A DNA stretch of 64,000 bases, taken from contig CABHOP010000030.1 in the NCBI GenBank assembly GCA_902168085.1, positions 16,405 through 80,404 on the forward strand, read 5' to 3'. The notes beneath the pieces were generated by a model that saw only the letters and a program-made list of their open reading frames with translations, made no database searches and had not been told where the DNA came from. This document shows, piece by piece, positions 17,428 through 25,912 of the stretch (positions are counted from its first letter, which is position 1; each line of letters opens with the position of its first letter). This DNA is from an uncultured Bacteroides sp. (GTDB taxonomy: Bacteria; Bacteroidota; Bacteroidia; Chitinophagales; Chitinophagaceae). The translations under genes were made by a program, and so were the position numbers.

Positions 17428-18018
17428 ATGTTGAAGACAGGAAATACCATCGTGAGTATTTATACGGAGATGACCCCTAACCCCGAAACGATGAAGTTTG
17501 TGGCCAATAAGTTGTTGTATCCCGGTAAAAGCATTGATTTTCCTGAGGAAGCAAGTGCCACACCATCACCTTTAGCAAAAGAATTATTCGGTTTCCCTTT
17601 TATACGCAGTGTGTTTATTGCCAGCAACTTTGTAACGCTGACCAAAACACCTGAAACGCAATGGGAAGAAGTGATACCTACCATACGCGAGTTTTTGAAG
17701 CAATACCTGGAAGAAGGTAAAGCGGTGGTGAATGATGAACTGGTAGTGAAAAAAGTAGAAGCCAATACCATAAACGAAGACGATACCGATGTGGTGAAAC
17801 GCATAAAGGAACTGCTGGAAAACTATGTGAAACCGGCGGTGGAAATGGACGGTGGCGCCATTAGCTACAAAGGCTATGATAATGGTGTGGTGAAGCTGAT
17901 GATGCAGGGGTCCTGCTCGGGCTGCCCATCATCTATGATAACGCTGAAAGCGGGTATTGAAGGTATGATGAAGCGCATGATACCGGAAGTGAAGGAAGTA
18001 GTAGCAGAAGCAGAATAA
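17428..18018 (+). CDS. NifU/Nfu-family Fe-S cluster scaffold protein
   Basis: 196 residues. The N-terminal Nfu_N domain (about 8-95, with TEMTPNPETMKFVANK and SPLAKELFGFPFIRSVFI) is followed by a C-terminal NifU-like domain (about 120-196). The latter carries CSGCPSS, the CxxC pair that binds a transient 4Fe-4S cluster at a dimer interface. Nfu proteins deliver clusters to apoproteins. The domain order matches bacterial and mitochondrial NFU1-type carriers. It is monocistronic, with its own -7 box and a terminator at 18051. Start chosen at the ATG 18 nt from the promoter box. Confidence 0.92.
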   Translation: MLKTGNTIVSIYTEMTPNPETMKFVANKLLYPGKSIDFPEEASATPSPLAKELFGFPFIRSVFIASNFVTLTKTPETQWEEVIPTIREFLKQYLEEGKAVVNDELVVKKVEANTINEDDTDVVKRIKELLENYVKPAVEMDGGAISYKGYDNGVVKLMMQGSCSGCPSSMITLKAGIEGMMKRMIPEVKEVVAEAE

Positions 18019-18050
18019 AGCATAAGTTAATTTTTAGTACGATTATATAG

Positions 18051-18076
18051 CAGCTCCGCATGTGCGGGGCTGTTTT
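18051..18076 (+). terminator. Terminator of the Nfu gene
   Basis: CAGCTCCGCA / TGCGGGGCTG with a tight loop runs straight into TTTT, 32 nt after the stop. Confidence 0.8.
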
Positions 18077-18133
18077 GTTATATAATCGGGTGAATTATAG
18101 TATTTTTAGCACATCTCTCGACAGATAGTACAC

Positions 18134-19219
18134 ATGAGCAATCAGAATAATTATGTGGCCATAATGGCCGGTGGTATCGGCAGCCGTTTCTGGCCTGTTA
18201 GCCGTACAGGATATCCTAAGCAGTTTATAGACATACTGGGCACCGGCAGGTCGCTGATTCAATGGACCTATCAACGCTTTAAGCATATATGCCCGCAGGA
18301 AAACATCTACTTCATCACCAACCAGCAATATATACAAACGCTGAAGGAGCAGATACCGGAGCTGAATGATGCCAACATCATCAGCGAGCCATCGCGCAAG
18401 AATACCGCACCCTGCGCTGCTTATTTTGCGCACAAAATGATGTCGCTGAACCCGAATGCCAACATCATCATGTCGCCCGCCGACCACCTGATAATGGATG
18501 AGCGTGCATTTGAGCGCACGGCACTGGATGCACTCACCTTCGTATCCAACCATGATGCGCTGCTTACGCTGGGCATCAAACCCACACGCCCAGATACCGG
18601 TTATGGCTATATACAGTATGATGTAGAAGAAGAACTGGATATGGTGTACCGTGTGAAGACCTTTACCGAAAAACCATCACTGGAGCTGGCACGCACCTTC
18701 CTTAAGAGCGGCGACTTCCTTTGGAACTCGGGCATCTTTGTATGGAACGTAAAGACCATTATGGAAGCACTGGATAGATACCTGCCTGAAATGCACGAGG
18801 TATTTACCATGGCTAAAAATGTATATAATACACCCAGGGAGGCCGAAGTTATCAGCAACTTGTATTCGCAGTGTACCAATATATCTATCGACTACGGCAT
18901 TATGGAAAAGGCTAAGAATGTATTTGTGATACCTTCTTACTTTGGCTGGTGCGACCTGGGTACATGGGAAAGCGCCTATGAAAATTCTGAAAAAGATTAC
19001 CTGGGCAATGCGGTATATGGAGATAATGTGATGGTGATAGATGCCAGTGAGTGCATGATAAAAGTGCCGAATGAAAAGCTATTGGTGGTGCAGGGGCTTG
19101 AGCAGTTTATCGTAATAGACACCCCCGATGTGTTGCTGATATGTGAACGCAACCGCGAGCAGCAGATAAAAGAATATGTGGCGGAAGTGAAACGTAACAA
19201 AGGCGAAAAATTCCTGTAA
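18134..19219 (+). CDS. manC: Mannose-1-phosphate guanylyltransferase
   Basis: A 361-residue nucleotidyltransferase making GDP-mannose from GTP and mannose-1-phosphate, for polysaccharide, O-antigen or GDP-fucose supply. The signature GGIGSRFWPVSRTGYPKQF at 14-32 holds the GTP loop and the catalytic Arg/Lys. FTEKP (about 177) and WNSGIFVW (about 197) are the sugar-binding motifs of the family. It lacks the C-terminal isomerase (cupin) domain of long ManC/AlgA enzymes, so it is the short, single-activity form. The aminotransferase gene follows after 4 nt, suggesting one transcript, although the functions are unrelated. The symbol is used for the activity. Confidence 0.92.
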   Translation: MSNQNNYVAIMAGGIGSRFWPVSRTGYPKQFIDILGTGRSLIQWTYQRFKHICPQENIYFITNQQYIQTLKEQIPELNDANIISEPSRKNTAPCAAYFAHKMMSLNPNANIIMSPADHLIMDERAFERTALDALTFVSNHDALLTLGIKPTRPDTGYGYIQYDVEEELDMVYRVKTFTEKPSLELARTFLKSGDFLWNSGIFVWNVKTIMEALDRYLPEMHEVFTMAKNVYNTPREAEVISNLYSQCTNISIDYGIMEKAKNVFVIPSYFGWCDLGTWESAYENSEKDYLGNAVYGDNVMVIDASECMIKVPNEKLLVVQGLEQFIVIDTPDVLLICERNREQQIKEYVAEVKRNKGEKFL

Positions 19220-19223
19220 CGAT

Positions 19224-20378
19224 ATGTTGCTGCCTCATAAACACACTGCAGAAGGGACGACCATTTTTACCGTAATGAGCGGGTTGGCTCAACAACATAA
19301 TGCCATCAACCTGTCTCAGGGTTTTCCTGATTTTGCTATTGATGAACGCTTATCGCAATCGCTGCATGAGGCAGCACTAAAGGGCTTTAACCAGTATGCA
19401 CCCATGCCCGGGTTGCCGCAGCTGAGACAAGCCATAGTAGCCGACTTTAAGAAACGTTACGGCCTGCATATAGATGCGGATACGGAACTAACCATAACAC
19501 CCGGCGCTACCTATGCTATTTATACTGCCTTTACTACCATACTGGAGCCCGGCGATGAAGTGATAGTACTGGAGCCGGCGTATGATAGCTACATACCCAA
19601 TATAGAAACCAATGGCGCCAAGGCTATCACCATATCACTGCAAGCGCCCGGCTTTACAGTAGATTGGGAGCGCGTGGAGCAAGCCATCAACCTGCGTACC
19701 AAAGCCATCATCGTTAATACTCCGCATAATCCTACAGGTGCTATCTGGAGCAAGGAAGACTGGGATATGCTGGCATCGCTGGTAAAAGATACCAATATCA
19801 TCATTCTATCCGATGAGGTGTATGAGCAACTGGTGTATGATGGCAGGCAGCACTATAGTGTATTACAACATGAAGAATTAAGGCATCGCAGTTTTGTACT
19901 CTATTCATTCGGAAAAGTATTTCATAATACGGGCTGGAAAATAGGTTATTGCATAGCGCCACCTGCATTTACAACTGCTTTCAGGCGCATACACCAGTTC
20001 TTGTGCTTTTCGGTAAATACACCGGCACAGTATGCACTGGCACAATACCTGTCGCTACCCGACCTACCGGCGGTGGCCGATATGATGCAGCAAAAGCGTG
20101 ACTACTTTTTAGAGCTGCTATCGCAAACGCCATTTACCATACACCGGCCTGCAGCGGGCAGCTATTTCCAAACGGCCAGCTATGCCCACATCAGCCATAT
20201 GCCCGATACCGAATTTGCCCAATGGCTAACCCGTGAGCATGGTGTGGCTACCATTCCCATCAGTGCTTTTTATCGCCACAAAAAAGATGATAAACTGGTA
20301 CGTTTTTGTTTTGCCAAAAAAGAAGAAACCATAGTGCAGGCTATAGAGCGATTGGCGAAGCTGAATGTTATGGTTTGA
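19224..20378 (+). CDS. PLP-dependent class I aminotransferase (methionine/kynurenine aminotransferase-like)
   Basis: 384 residues of the fold type I aminotransferase family. Seen are INLSQGFPDF near the N-terminus, the PLP-ring contacts NTPHNPTGAIW and LSDEVYE, and the Schiff-base Lys in SFGKVFHNTGWKIGY. FCFAKKEE near the end supplies the carboxylate-binding Arg region. Overall similarity is to YbdL-type methionine aminotransferases and kynurenine-oxoglutarate transaminases, which act on methionine, aromatic amino acids or kynurenine. It starts 4 nt after manC, so it is probably translated from the same message. Its 3' end overlaps the convergent TauE-like gene by 11 bp. Substrate cannot be fixed; a link with the aminomuconate genes at 5.5 kb is only speculative. 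Confidence 0.88.
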   Translation: MLLPHKHTAEGTTIFTVMSGLAQQHNAINLSQGFPDFAIDERLSQSLHEAALKGFNQYAPMPGLPQLRQAIVADFKKRYGLHIDADTELTITPGATYAIYTAFTTILEPGDEVIVLEPAYDSYIPNIETNGAKAITISLQAPGFTVDWERVEQAINLRTKAIIVNTPHNPTGAIWSKEDWDMLASLVKDTNIIILSDEVYEQLVYDGRQHYSVLQHEELRHRSFVLYSFGKVFHNTGWKIGYCIAPPAFTTAFRRIHQFLCFSVNTPAQYALAQYLSLPDLPAVADMMQQKRDYFLELLSQTPFTIHRPAAGSYFQTASYAHISHMPDTEFAQWLTREHGVATIPISAFYRHKKDDKLVRFCFAKKEETIVQAIERLAKLNVMV

Positions 20379-21156
20379 TATAATCGAGCCCCAGCTTGGC
20401 TATCAGTGCCAATACTACCAATATAAAGAACAGGCGTATAAAACCACTCCCTTTTTTTAATGCTATGTGCGAGCCCACATAGCTGCCCAGCATATTGGCA
20501 ATACCTACCGGTATGGCTATATGCCATATAATAGCACCTTTTATCAGAAAGAATATCAGCGCTGATATATTGGTCACCACATTTATGACCTTGGCATTGG
20601 CAGATGCATGTAGGAAGTTGTAGCCGAATAAAACCACGAAGGAAAATATCAGGAAGCTGCCTGTACCGGGGCCTATCAGCCCATCGTAAAAGCCAATGAT
20701 GGCACCTGTGCCTATGGCATACAGCAGGTATTGTTTCCGTGTCAGCGATTTATCTACATGATGCAGACCCAGCTCTTTTTTGAAAACAGTATAGAGTAGT
20801 ACCAACACCAGTACTATCAAAATAAAGGGCATGAACTGCTCTTTGCGTACATGGCTTACCAGCAGTGCACCGCTTAGCGAACAGATGAATGCCGTAACGA
20901 TAGCAGGTGTCAGATGCTTCCAGTCTATTTCTACTTTTTGGATATAGCGGTAGGCCGATACAGACGTGCCGAAGAAAGAAGCTGTCTTGTTAGTAGCCAA
21001 TGTTTGCACCAGGCTCAAGTGCGGCTGTAATACAAAGAAGGCAGGCAATTGCAACAAACCACCGCCACCCACCATAGCATCTATAAAGCCGGCAAAGAAA
21101 GCAAAACAACAAAGTGCCAGTATCAGCATGGCCTCAAAATAAGAAAAGGGCTGCAT
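20368..21156 (-). CDS. TauE/SafE-family sulfite/anion exporter permease
   Basis: 262 residues, almost entirely hydrophobic, with about eight membrane helices. AGFIDAMVGGGGLLQLPAFF near the N-terminus and YDGLIGPGTGSFLIF in the middle are the paired TauE/SafE half-motifs. Members export sulfite, sulfoacetate or other small anions; the substrate here is unknown. The ATG at 21156 lies inside the right arm of a terminator-like hairpin (21148-21170). The Met at 21129 (MLILALCCFAFF) begins right at the first helix, clear of the hairpin, and may be the true start. The gene follows mqnC on the minus strand, so the hairpin could attenuate read-through. It converges with the aminotransferase, overlapping 11 bp. 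Confidence 0.88.
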   Translation of the reverse strand: MQPFSYFEAMLILALCCFAFFAGFIDAMVGGGGLLQLPAFFVLQPHLSLVQTLATNKTASFFGTSVSAYRYIQKVEIDWKHLTPAIVTAFICSLSGALLVSHVRKEQFMPFILIVLVLVLLYTVFKKELGLHHVDKSLTRKQYLLYAIGTGAIIGFYDGLIGPGTGSFLIFSFVVLFGYNFLHASANAKVINVVTNISALIFFLIKGAIIWHIAIPVGIANMLGSYVGSHIALKKGSGFIRLFFILVVLALIAKLGLDYIKP

Positions 21157-21170
21157 TATCCGTGCAGCCC
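21148..21170 (-). terminator. mqnC terminator overlapping the annotated start of the TauE-like gene
   Basis: On the minus strand GGGCTGCA / TGCAGCCC forms a stem followed by TTTTCTTATTTT, 24 nt after the mqnC stop. The ATG at 21156 of the next gene lies within the stem. Confidence 0.7.
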
Positions 21171-21193
21171 TTCGTATAGTTTATGGTATGTAT

Positions 21194-22318
21194 TTAATAA
21201 TTGATCACCTGCTCTTCGATGGTTTCCGGTATGGCGCGGAACTCGTATTGCTGGTTGCGAAGCTGCGCTACAAAGCCCGCTTCGTTTATAGCTTCCTGTA
21301 TGCCCTTGTAGGTAAAGCGGTGTGGTGCACCGGCAGCACTTACTACATTCTCTTCTATCATGATGGAACCAAAGTCATTGGCACCGGCATGCAGGCACAT
21401 TTGTGCTATTTGCTTGCCCACTGTCAGCCACGATGCCTGTATGTTCTTCACATTGGGCAGCATGATGCGGCTCAGGGCTATCATACGGATGTACTCTTCG
21501 CCCGTGGTCAGGTTTTTAGTACCGCGTATGCGGCGCAGCAATGTATCTACATCCTGGAATGTCCATGGTATAAAGGCAATAAAACCTTTGGCTCCTTCCG
21601 GTTTTTTAGCCTGCACTTCGCGCAGTTTCACTAAGTGCTCAAAACGCTCGTACACGGTTTCCACGTGGCCAAACATCATGGTAGCGCTGGTGGTAAGGCC
21701 CACTTTATGTGCTTCATGCATGATGTCCAGCCATTCCTGCGCACCGCATTTACCTTTCGATATCAGGCGGCGCACGCGGTCGTTCAGTATCTCTGCACCG
21801 GGGCCGGGCATACTATCCATACCCGCTTCCTTCAGCGCCAGCAGTGCCTCCCTGTGGCTCACGTCCGATACTTTGCAGATGTGTGCTACTTCGGGTGGCC
21901 CTAAAGCATGCAGCTTCAGGTTAGGGAACATTTCTTTCAATTGCCTGAACAGGTCGGTATAATAGTCCAGCCCAAGCTCAGGATTGTGCCCGCCTTGCAG
22001 CAGCAACTGCTCACCACCATAGCGGAAGGTTTCTTCTATCTTCTTCCTGTAGGTTTCTATATCCGTAACATAAGACTCAGCATGGCCCGGTATGCGATAG
22101 AAATTGCAGAATTTGCAATTGGCCACGCATACGTTGGTAGTATTCATGTTGCGGTCTATAATCCACGTTACTTTACCGTGAGGTACCTGTATCTTCCGCA
22201 GCTCATTGGCCACGAACATCAACTCTGTAAGGGGAGCATTTTCAAACAGGAACACGCCTTCTTCCGCACTTAAAAATTCGAACTTCAGGGCGCGTTCATA
22301 CAATGTTGATAATTGCAT
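21194..22318 (-). CDS. mqnC: Cyclic dehypoxanthinyl futalosine synthase, radical SAM (menaquinone, futalosine route)
   Basis: 374 residues from the ATG at 22318. It carries the radical SAM cluster ligands Cys64, Cys68 and Cys71 (CVANCKFC), then the core blocks LLQGGHNPELGLDYY, GPGAEILNDRVRRLIS and TSATMMFGHVE. These distinguish MqnC from the related MqnE, so it should cyclise dehypoxanthine futalosine in the alternative menaquinone pathway. Menaquinone would feed the alternative complex III at the right end of the window. A longer frame to 22426 exists, but it would place the -7 box at 22343-22350 inside the gene. Other mqn genes are not in view. Confidence 0.92.
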   Translation of the reverse strand: MQLSTLYERALKFEFLSAEEGVFLFENAPLTELMFVANELRKIQVPHGKVTWIIDRNMNTTNVCVANCKFCNFYRIPGHAESYVTDIETYRKKIEETFRYGGEQLLLQGGHNPELGLDYYTDLFRQLKEMFPNLKLHALGPPEVAHICKVSDVSHREALLALKEAGMDSMPGPGAEILNDRVRRLISKGKCGAQEWLDIMHEAHKVGLTTSATMMFGHVETVYERFEHLVKLREVQAKKPEGAKGFIAFIPWTFQDVDTLLRRIRGTKNLTTGEEYIRMIALSRIMLPNVKNIQASWLTVGKQIAQMCLHAGANDFGSIMIEENVVSAAGAPHRFTYKGIQEAINEAGFVAQLRNQQYEFRAIPETIEEQVINY

Positions 22319-22342
22319 GGATGCTAATAAAATATTGAACTG

Positions 22343-22350
22343 CAAATTTA
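22343..22350 (-). promoter_or_regulatory. -7 box TAAATTTG for mqnC
   Basis: It matches TAnnTTTG on the minus strand, 24 nt from the ATG at 22318, and decides the start. Confidence 0.6.
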
Positions 22351-22455
22351 GGTAAAAACCAAGGGGCAACACCATGTTTTCCCTAATACTTGTATATAAA
22401 TGGGCGGATTTTATATATCTACCCATGCTAGATTTTTTTTCGTTAATTTGTACTG

Positions 22456-22956
22456 ATGTCTGTAAAAGTCCTTACACTGTTTGGTGAAGAACTGTTACCG
22501 GAACCGGTAAAGCCACAACCCAGAAAAAGGGTTGCCAAAAAAGCTGTGGCACCTGATAAAGAAGAACCTGCTATTGAAAAGCCGGTGGCCGAAAAAAAGA
22601 CAAGGGAACTGAAAAAGACCGATGCCCTGAATGGCTGGGCGGGCGACAAGCAATACTATACCATAGGCGAAGTAGCTACTTTATTCAAAGTCAATACATC
22701 CAATATCAGGTTTTGGACGAAAGAATTTGAAATGAAGGTGCGCACCACCCGCAAGGGCGATAGGCTGTACACGCCTGAAAACGTTCGTGAGATCAATACC
22801 ATTTACCAACTGGTAAAGGAGATGGGTTTTACCATAAACGGTGCGAAGGCCAAAATGAAGAGCAGTAAGAAGGCCGCGTTCCAAACCGTAGACCTGAGGA
22901 AATCTCTATTACAACTGCGAAACAAGCTATTACAAATCAGAAACAATTTGACCTGA
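22456..22956 (+). CDS. MerR-family transcriptional regulator
   Basis: 166 residues. The N-terminal 60 are a Lys/Glu/Pro-rich disordered extension (EELLPEPVKPQPRKRVAKK). The MerR winged helix follows at about 66-135: YYTIGEVATLFKVNTSNIRFWTKEF, then GDRLYTPENVREINTIYQLVKEMGFTI. The usual long dimerising coiled coil and effector domain are short here, so no metal- or drug-binding site is evident. This compact type is widespread in Bacteroidota, and its target is not known. The gene is divergent from mqnC and 8 nt ahead of a thioredoxin-like gene that is probably co-transcribed. Confidence 0.88.
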   Translation: MSVKVLTLFGEELLPEPVKPQPRKRVAKKAVAPDKEEPAIEKPVAEKKTRELKKTDALNGWAGDKQYYTIGEVATLFKVNTSNIRFWTKEFEMKVRTTRKGDRLYTPENVREINTIYQLVKEMGFTINGAKAKMKSSKKAAFQTVDLRKSLLQLRNKLLQIRNNLT

Positions 22957-22964
22957 CGTAACAA

Positions 22965-23480
22965 ATGAAATTTATCCTTTTTGCACTGATCATGAGTATA
23001 AGCATTACCAGCTACGCACAAAAAGATTTCGATATATCTACTGATACAGAAGATAACTCGACGGTGTATAAAGGCAAGATAAATTTCGGAGACCTGGAAA
23101 AAGAAACCGGTTTCGACTGGTTAGGTCATAAAGAGAACTACAAAACCGATGCTGCACAGATAAGCTACCTGCAGCAACACTTATCACAATACCACCTTAT
23201 AGTTTTTATGGGCACCTGGTGCAGCGACTCAAAAAGCCTGCTGCCTAAGCTGCATGCCGTATTGACGCAGGCGAAGTACCCTGTGCAGCGGTTAACCATG
23301 TATGCTGTAGACAGGGCTAAAACAGCAAAGAACGGGGAAGAAAAAACGTATGCTATAAAGTTTGTACCTACTATCATATTAATGAAAGACAATAAAGAAG
23401 CCGGACGTATAGTCGAATCTGTACAAACGAGTATGGAGGCTGATATGGTAGATATAATAAAAGGGGACCTGGACGACTAA
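22965..23480 (+). CDS. Exported thioredoxin-like protein with single active-site Cys
   Basis: 171 residues with a Sec signal (about 1-18, ending SYAQ). The thioredoxin-like fold (about 45-165) shows VFMGTWCSDSKSLLPKL, so the usual CxxC is CSDS with only the first Cys kept, and later the cis-Pro loop KFVPTIILM. With one Cys it could act as a monothiol reductase or isomerase, or bind a partner without redox cycling. It is probably periplasmic. It starts 8 nt after the MerR regulator, suggesting an operon. It faces no oxidoreductase partner nearby. Confidence 0.75.
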   Translation: MKFILFALIMSISITSYAQKDFDISTDTEDNSTVYKGKINFGDLEKETGFDWLGHKENYKTDAAQISYLQQHLSQYHLIVFMGTWCSDSKSLLPKLHAVLTQAKYPVQRLTMYAVDRAKTAKNGEEKTYAIKFVPTIILMKDNKEAGRIVESVQTSMEADMVDIIKGDLDD

Positions 23481-23506
23481 AAACTCAATCATTATTCACA
23501 AAAAAT

Positions 23507-23514
23507 TATTTTTG
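23507..23514 (+). promoter_or_regulatory. -7 box TATTTTTG for the ammonia-lyase gene
   Basis: It matches TAnnTTTG and ends 10 nt before the ATG at 23525. Confidence 0.6.
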
Positions 23515-23524
23515 CGCCACTTTT

Positions 23525-25003
23525 ATGGAATTACCGGAGCATTTGTCGATTGATTTTTTAAGCCGCGGAGATGTAAATAACCTCATCTTTTCGGCAGAAT
23601 CCTTAAAGCGCGTAGCGCGAAACAGACTCTATCTCGACCAGATACTGAAGAAGGGAGATACATACTACGGTATCAATACAGGCTTCGGGTCGTTGTGCAA
23701 CGTAAGGGTAGAGCCGGAAGAATTATCCCAATTGCAGGAAAACCTTGTATGTTCCCACGCATGCGGCATGGGCGATGAAGTACCTGAAGAAATAGTGCGC
23801 CTGATGCTGCTGCTGAAGGTGCAGGGGCTGAGCAAGGGGTATAGCGGTGTGCGTCCTGCCATCGTTCAAAGACTGATAGATTATTACAACCTGCATATCA
23901 CACCAATAGTGTATGAACAAGGCTCACTGGGCGCTTCGGGCGACCTGGCACCGCTGGCACACCTGAGCCTGCCCATATTCGGTATGGGGCAGGTGCGCTA
24001 TAAAGGCGAGGTAAGGGAAACGATGGATGTGCTGAATGAACTGGGGCTGGAGCCTATGCCGCTGGCTGCAAAGGAAGGCCTGGCCTTGCTGAATGGTACA
24101 CAGTTCATGAGCAGTTATGCATCATGGTCGTTGGTAGCCGCACAAAGGCTTTCTGCATGGGCCGATGTTATAGGTGCTTTGTCGGCAGATGGCTATATGG
24201 CTAAAGATGAACCGTTCAAACATCCTATTCACCGCATACGCCCGCACAAAGGGCAGATAGAAACAGCCAGGCGCATACTGGAACTGCTGAAGGATAGCGA
24301 GATACAGGGCATTCAGAAAGAGCAGGTGCAAGACCCATATTCTTTCCGCTGCATGCCACAGGTGCATGGCGCTACCAAAGATGTGATAGATAACGTGCGC
24401 CATGTGGTAGAAACAGAGATCAATTCCGTAACAGATAATCCCATAGTGTTTCATGATGAGGATGCCATTATGAGTGGTGGTAACTTCCATGGGCAGCCAT
24501 TGGCACTAAACCTGGATTTCCTGGCCATCGCTATGTCTGAACTGGCCAATATATCTGAACGCCGCACCTACCTGCTGATAAGCGGGCAGCGCGGCTTGCC
24601 ACCATTCCTGGCGCCGGATGCAGGGCTCAACAGTGGCTTTATGATAGCACAGTACACTGCAGCGGCTATTGTTAGTCAAAACAAGCAATTGTGTACACCG
24701 GCATCGGTAGATAGCATTGTGAGCAGTAACGGGCAGGAAGACCATGTGAGCATGGGTGCTAATGCCGCTACCAAACTGCGCCGCGTAATGCAGAATGTAC
24801 AAAGGGTTTTGGGTATAGAACTATTGACAGCAACGCAAGCAATAGACCTACGCAGGCCAAAGCAAACATCGCCTATGCTGGAAAAAGTATTTGCAGCCTT
24901 CCGTTCTGAAGTGGATATGATGCCTAAAGACAGGTTGCTGCATACCGACCTGGTGAAAGCAGAAAGGTTCCTGAACCACAGGGTAGAAGATGTAATACGC
25001 TAG
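23525..25003 (+). CDS. hutH: Histidine ammonia-lyase (MIO-dependent aromatic amino acid lyase)
   Basis: A 492-residue member of the histidine/phenylalanine/tyrosine ammonia-lyase family, which eliminates ammonia to give urocanate or a cinnamate. The electrophilic MIO cofactor forms from Ala137-Ser138-Gly139 (GSLGASGDLAPLAHLSLP). The Tyr loop YYGINTGFG (47-55), the substrate-selecting pair SH in NLVCSHACG, and SVTDNPIVF are present. The SH pair is compatible with histidine but is also seen in related lyases, so tyrosine cannot be ruled out. No other hut genes are in the window. Its stop at 25003 directly abuts the stop of the convergent glycosyltransferase gene, and no terminator lies between. 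Confidence 0.85.
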   Translation: MELPEHLSIDFLSRGDVNNLIFSAESLKRVARNRLYLDQILKKGDTYYGINTGFGSLCNVRVEPEELSQLQENLVCSHACGMGDEVPEEIVRLMLLLKVQGLSKGYSGVRPAIVQRLIDYYNLHITPIVYEQGSLGASGDLAPLAHLSLPIFGMGQVRYKGEVRETMDVLNELGLEPMPLAAKEGLALLNGTQFMSSYASWSLVAAQRLSAWADVIGALSADGYMAKDEPFKHPIHRIRPHKGQIETARRILELLKDSEIQGIQKEQVQDPYSFRCMPQVHGATKDVIDNVRHVVETEINSVTDNPIVFHDEDAIMSGGNFHGQPLALNLDFLAIAMSELANISERRTYLLISGQRGLPPFLAPDAGLNSGFMIAQYTAAAIVSQNKQLCTPASVDSIVSSNGQEDHVSMGANAATKLRRVMQNVQRVLGIELLTATQAIDLRRPKQTSPMLEKVFAAFRSEVDMMPKDRLLHTDLVKAERFLNHRVEDVIR

Positions 25004-25876
25004 TTATAGCAACCTGTAATTGCGATAGCTGAAATTGAGGCCCAGCACATCTTTTGCCATGGCTTTCATTCGCTCTTTGAATGAAATGTGGTTGAAAGAA
25101 ATATCATAATCAAACTTCCAATTCTTTTGCCTGATACGCTCCTGCATCACTGCAGGATGCGTGTCGGTAAAACGTGTCAGGGCATCAATGTCTTTACTGT
25201 AATCGTATGCATCTGCCCGGGCTACATGCTTCGATACCCATTCATCATCATGCCATAGCTTGTGAAATATCTCCTGCTTGCGCTGCATAGCTTCGGGCTC
25301 CTTCACCCATCCGTAATGATATACATAAGCATCCAGTGGTTTTACGCGCAGCTTTTCATCATTGCCTTTCCTGAAGCCCTGTGCATCGCGATAGGAATAG
25401 ATGCTTTTATCATTGCGTATGATGCGTATCTCATTCGGATACCACCTGCTGGATGTGCCTGTATAATCGTAAGAGCCATAGAAATGCAGGTACTTGAATA
25501 GCAGTCCATCTACACGGTTATCATCCTTCCAGCGCAGCATACCTTCCTTTATAGCCGCATGATATTTTTCATGCACGATCTCATCGCCTTGTATGTAAAA
25601 ACACCAGTCGGTATCATCATCTATCGCACGAAAGGCTTTGTTGGTTTCTTCGGCCAGTACCCGGCCACCTGTACGCAGGTTATCATCCCATTCGGTTTCT
25701 ACTATACGTATCTTATCGGGGGCTATGCTACGTATCATGTCCAGCGTGCTGTCTTCTGATTTGCCCACGGCTATCACAAATGCATCGCACAGTGGCAGTA
25801 TAGATAAGATAGCCTCTTTTATCGGGTAATCGTATTGTATAGCATTGCGGATGAAACTGAAACCTGTAACCTTCAT
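25004..25876 (-). CDS. Family 2-like glycosyltransferase
   Basis: 290 residues. The N-terminal nucleotide-sugar fold begins VTGFSFIRNAIQYDYPIKEAI. It has VGKSEDSTLDMIRSI and the DxD-like WCFYIQGDEIVHE. The middle has RWYPNEIRIIRN and the C-terminus is basic and aromatic. No membrane helix or signal is seen, so it is cytoplasmic or peripheral. Relatives occur in surface polysaccharide or LPS gene sets; the acceptor is unknown. It follows the patatin-like gene by 36 nt on the same strand and is probably co-transcribed. It abuts the ammonia-lyase stop. Confidence 0.78.
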   Translation of the reverse strand: MKVTGFSFIRNAIQYDYPIKEAILSILPLCDAFVIAVGKSEDSTLDMIRSIAPDKIRIVETEWDDNLRTGGRVLAEETNKAFRAIDDDTDWCFYIQGDEIVHEKYHAAIKEGMLRWKDDNRVDGLLFKYLHFYGSYDYTGTSSRWYPNEIRIIRNDKSIYSYRDAQGFRKGNDEKLRVKPLDAYVYHYGWVKEPEAMQRKQEIFHKLWHDDEWVSKHVARADAYDYSKDIDALTRFTDTHPAVMQERIRQKNWKFDYDISFNHISFKERMKAMAKDVLGLNFSYRNYRLL

Positions 25877-25912
25877 TGTAGAGCGAATCGCATCAAAAGT
25901 AGCGATTATCAG

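Noticed and set aside
22318..22426. N-terminal extension of MqnC by 36 residues
   Set aside because: The extension is hydrophobic and atypical, and it would include the -7 box at 22343. The Met at 22318 matches the family start.
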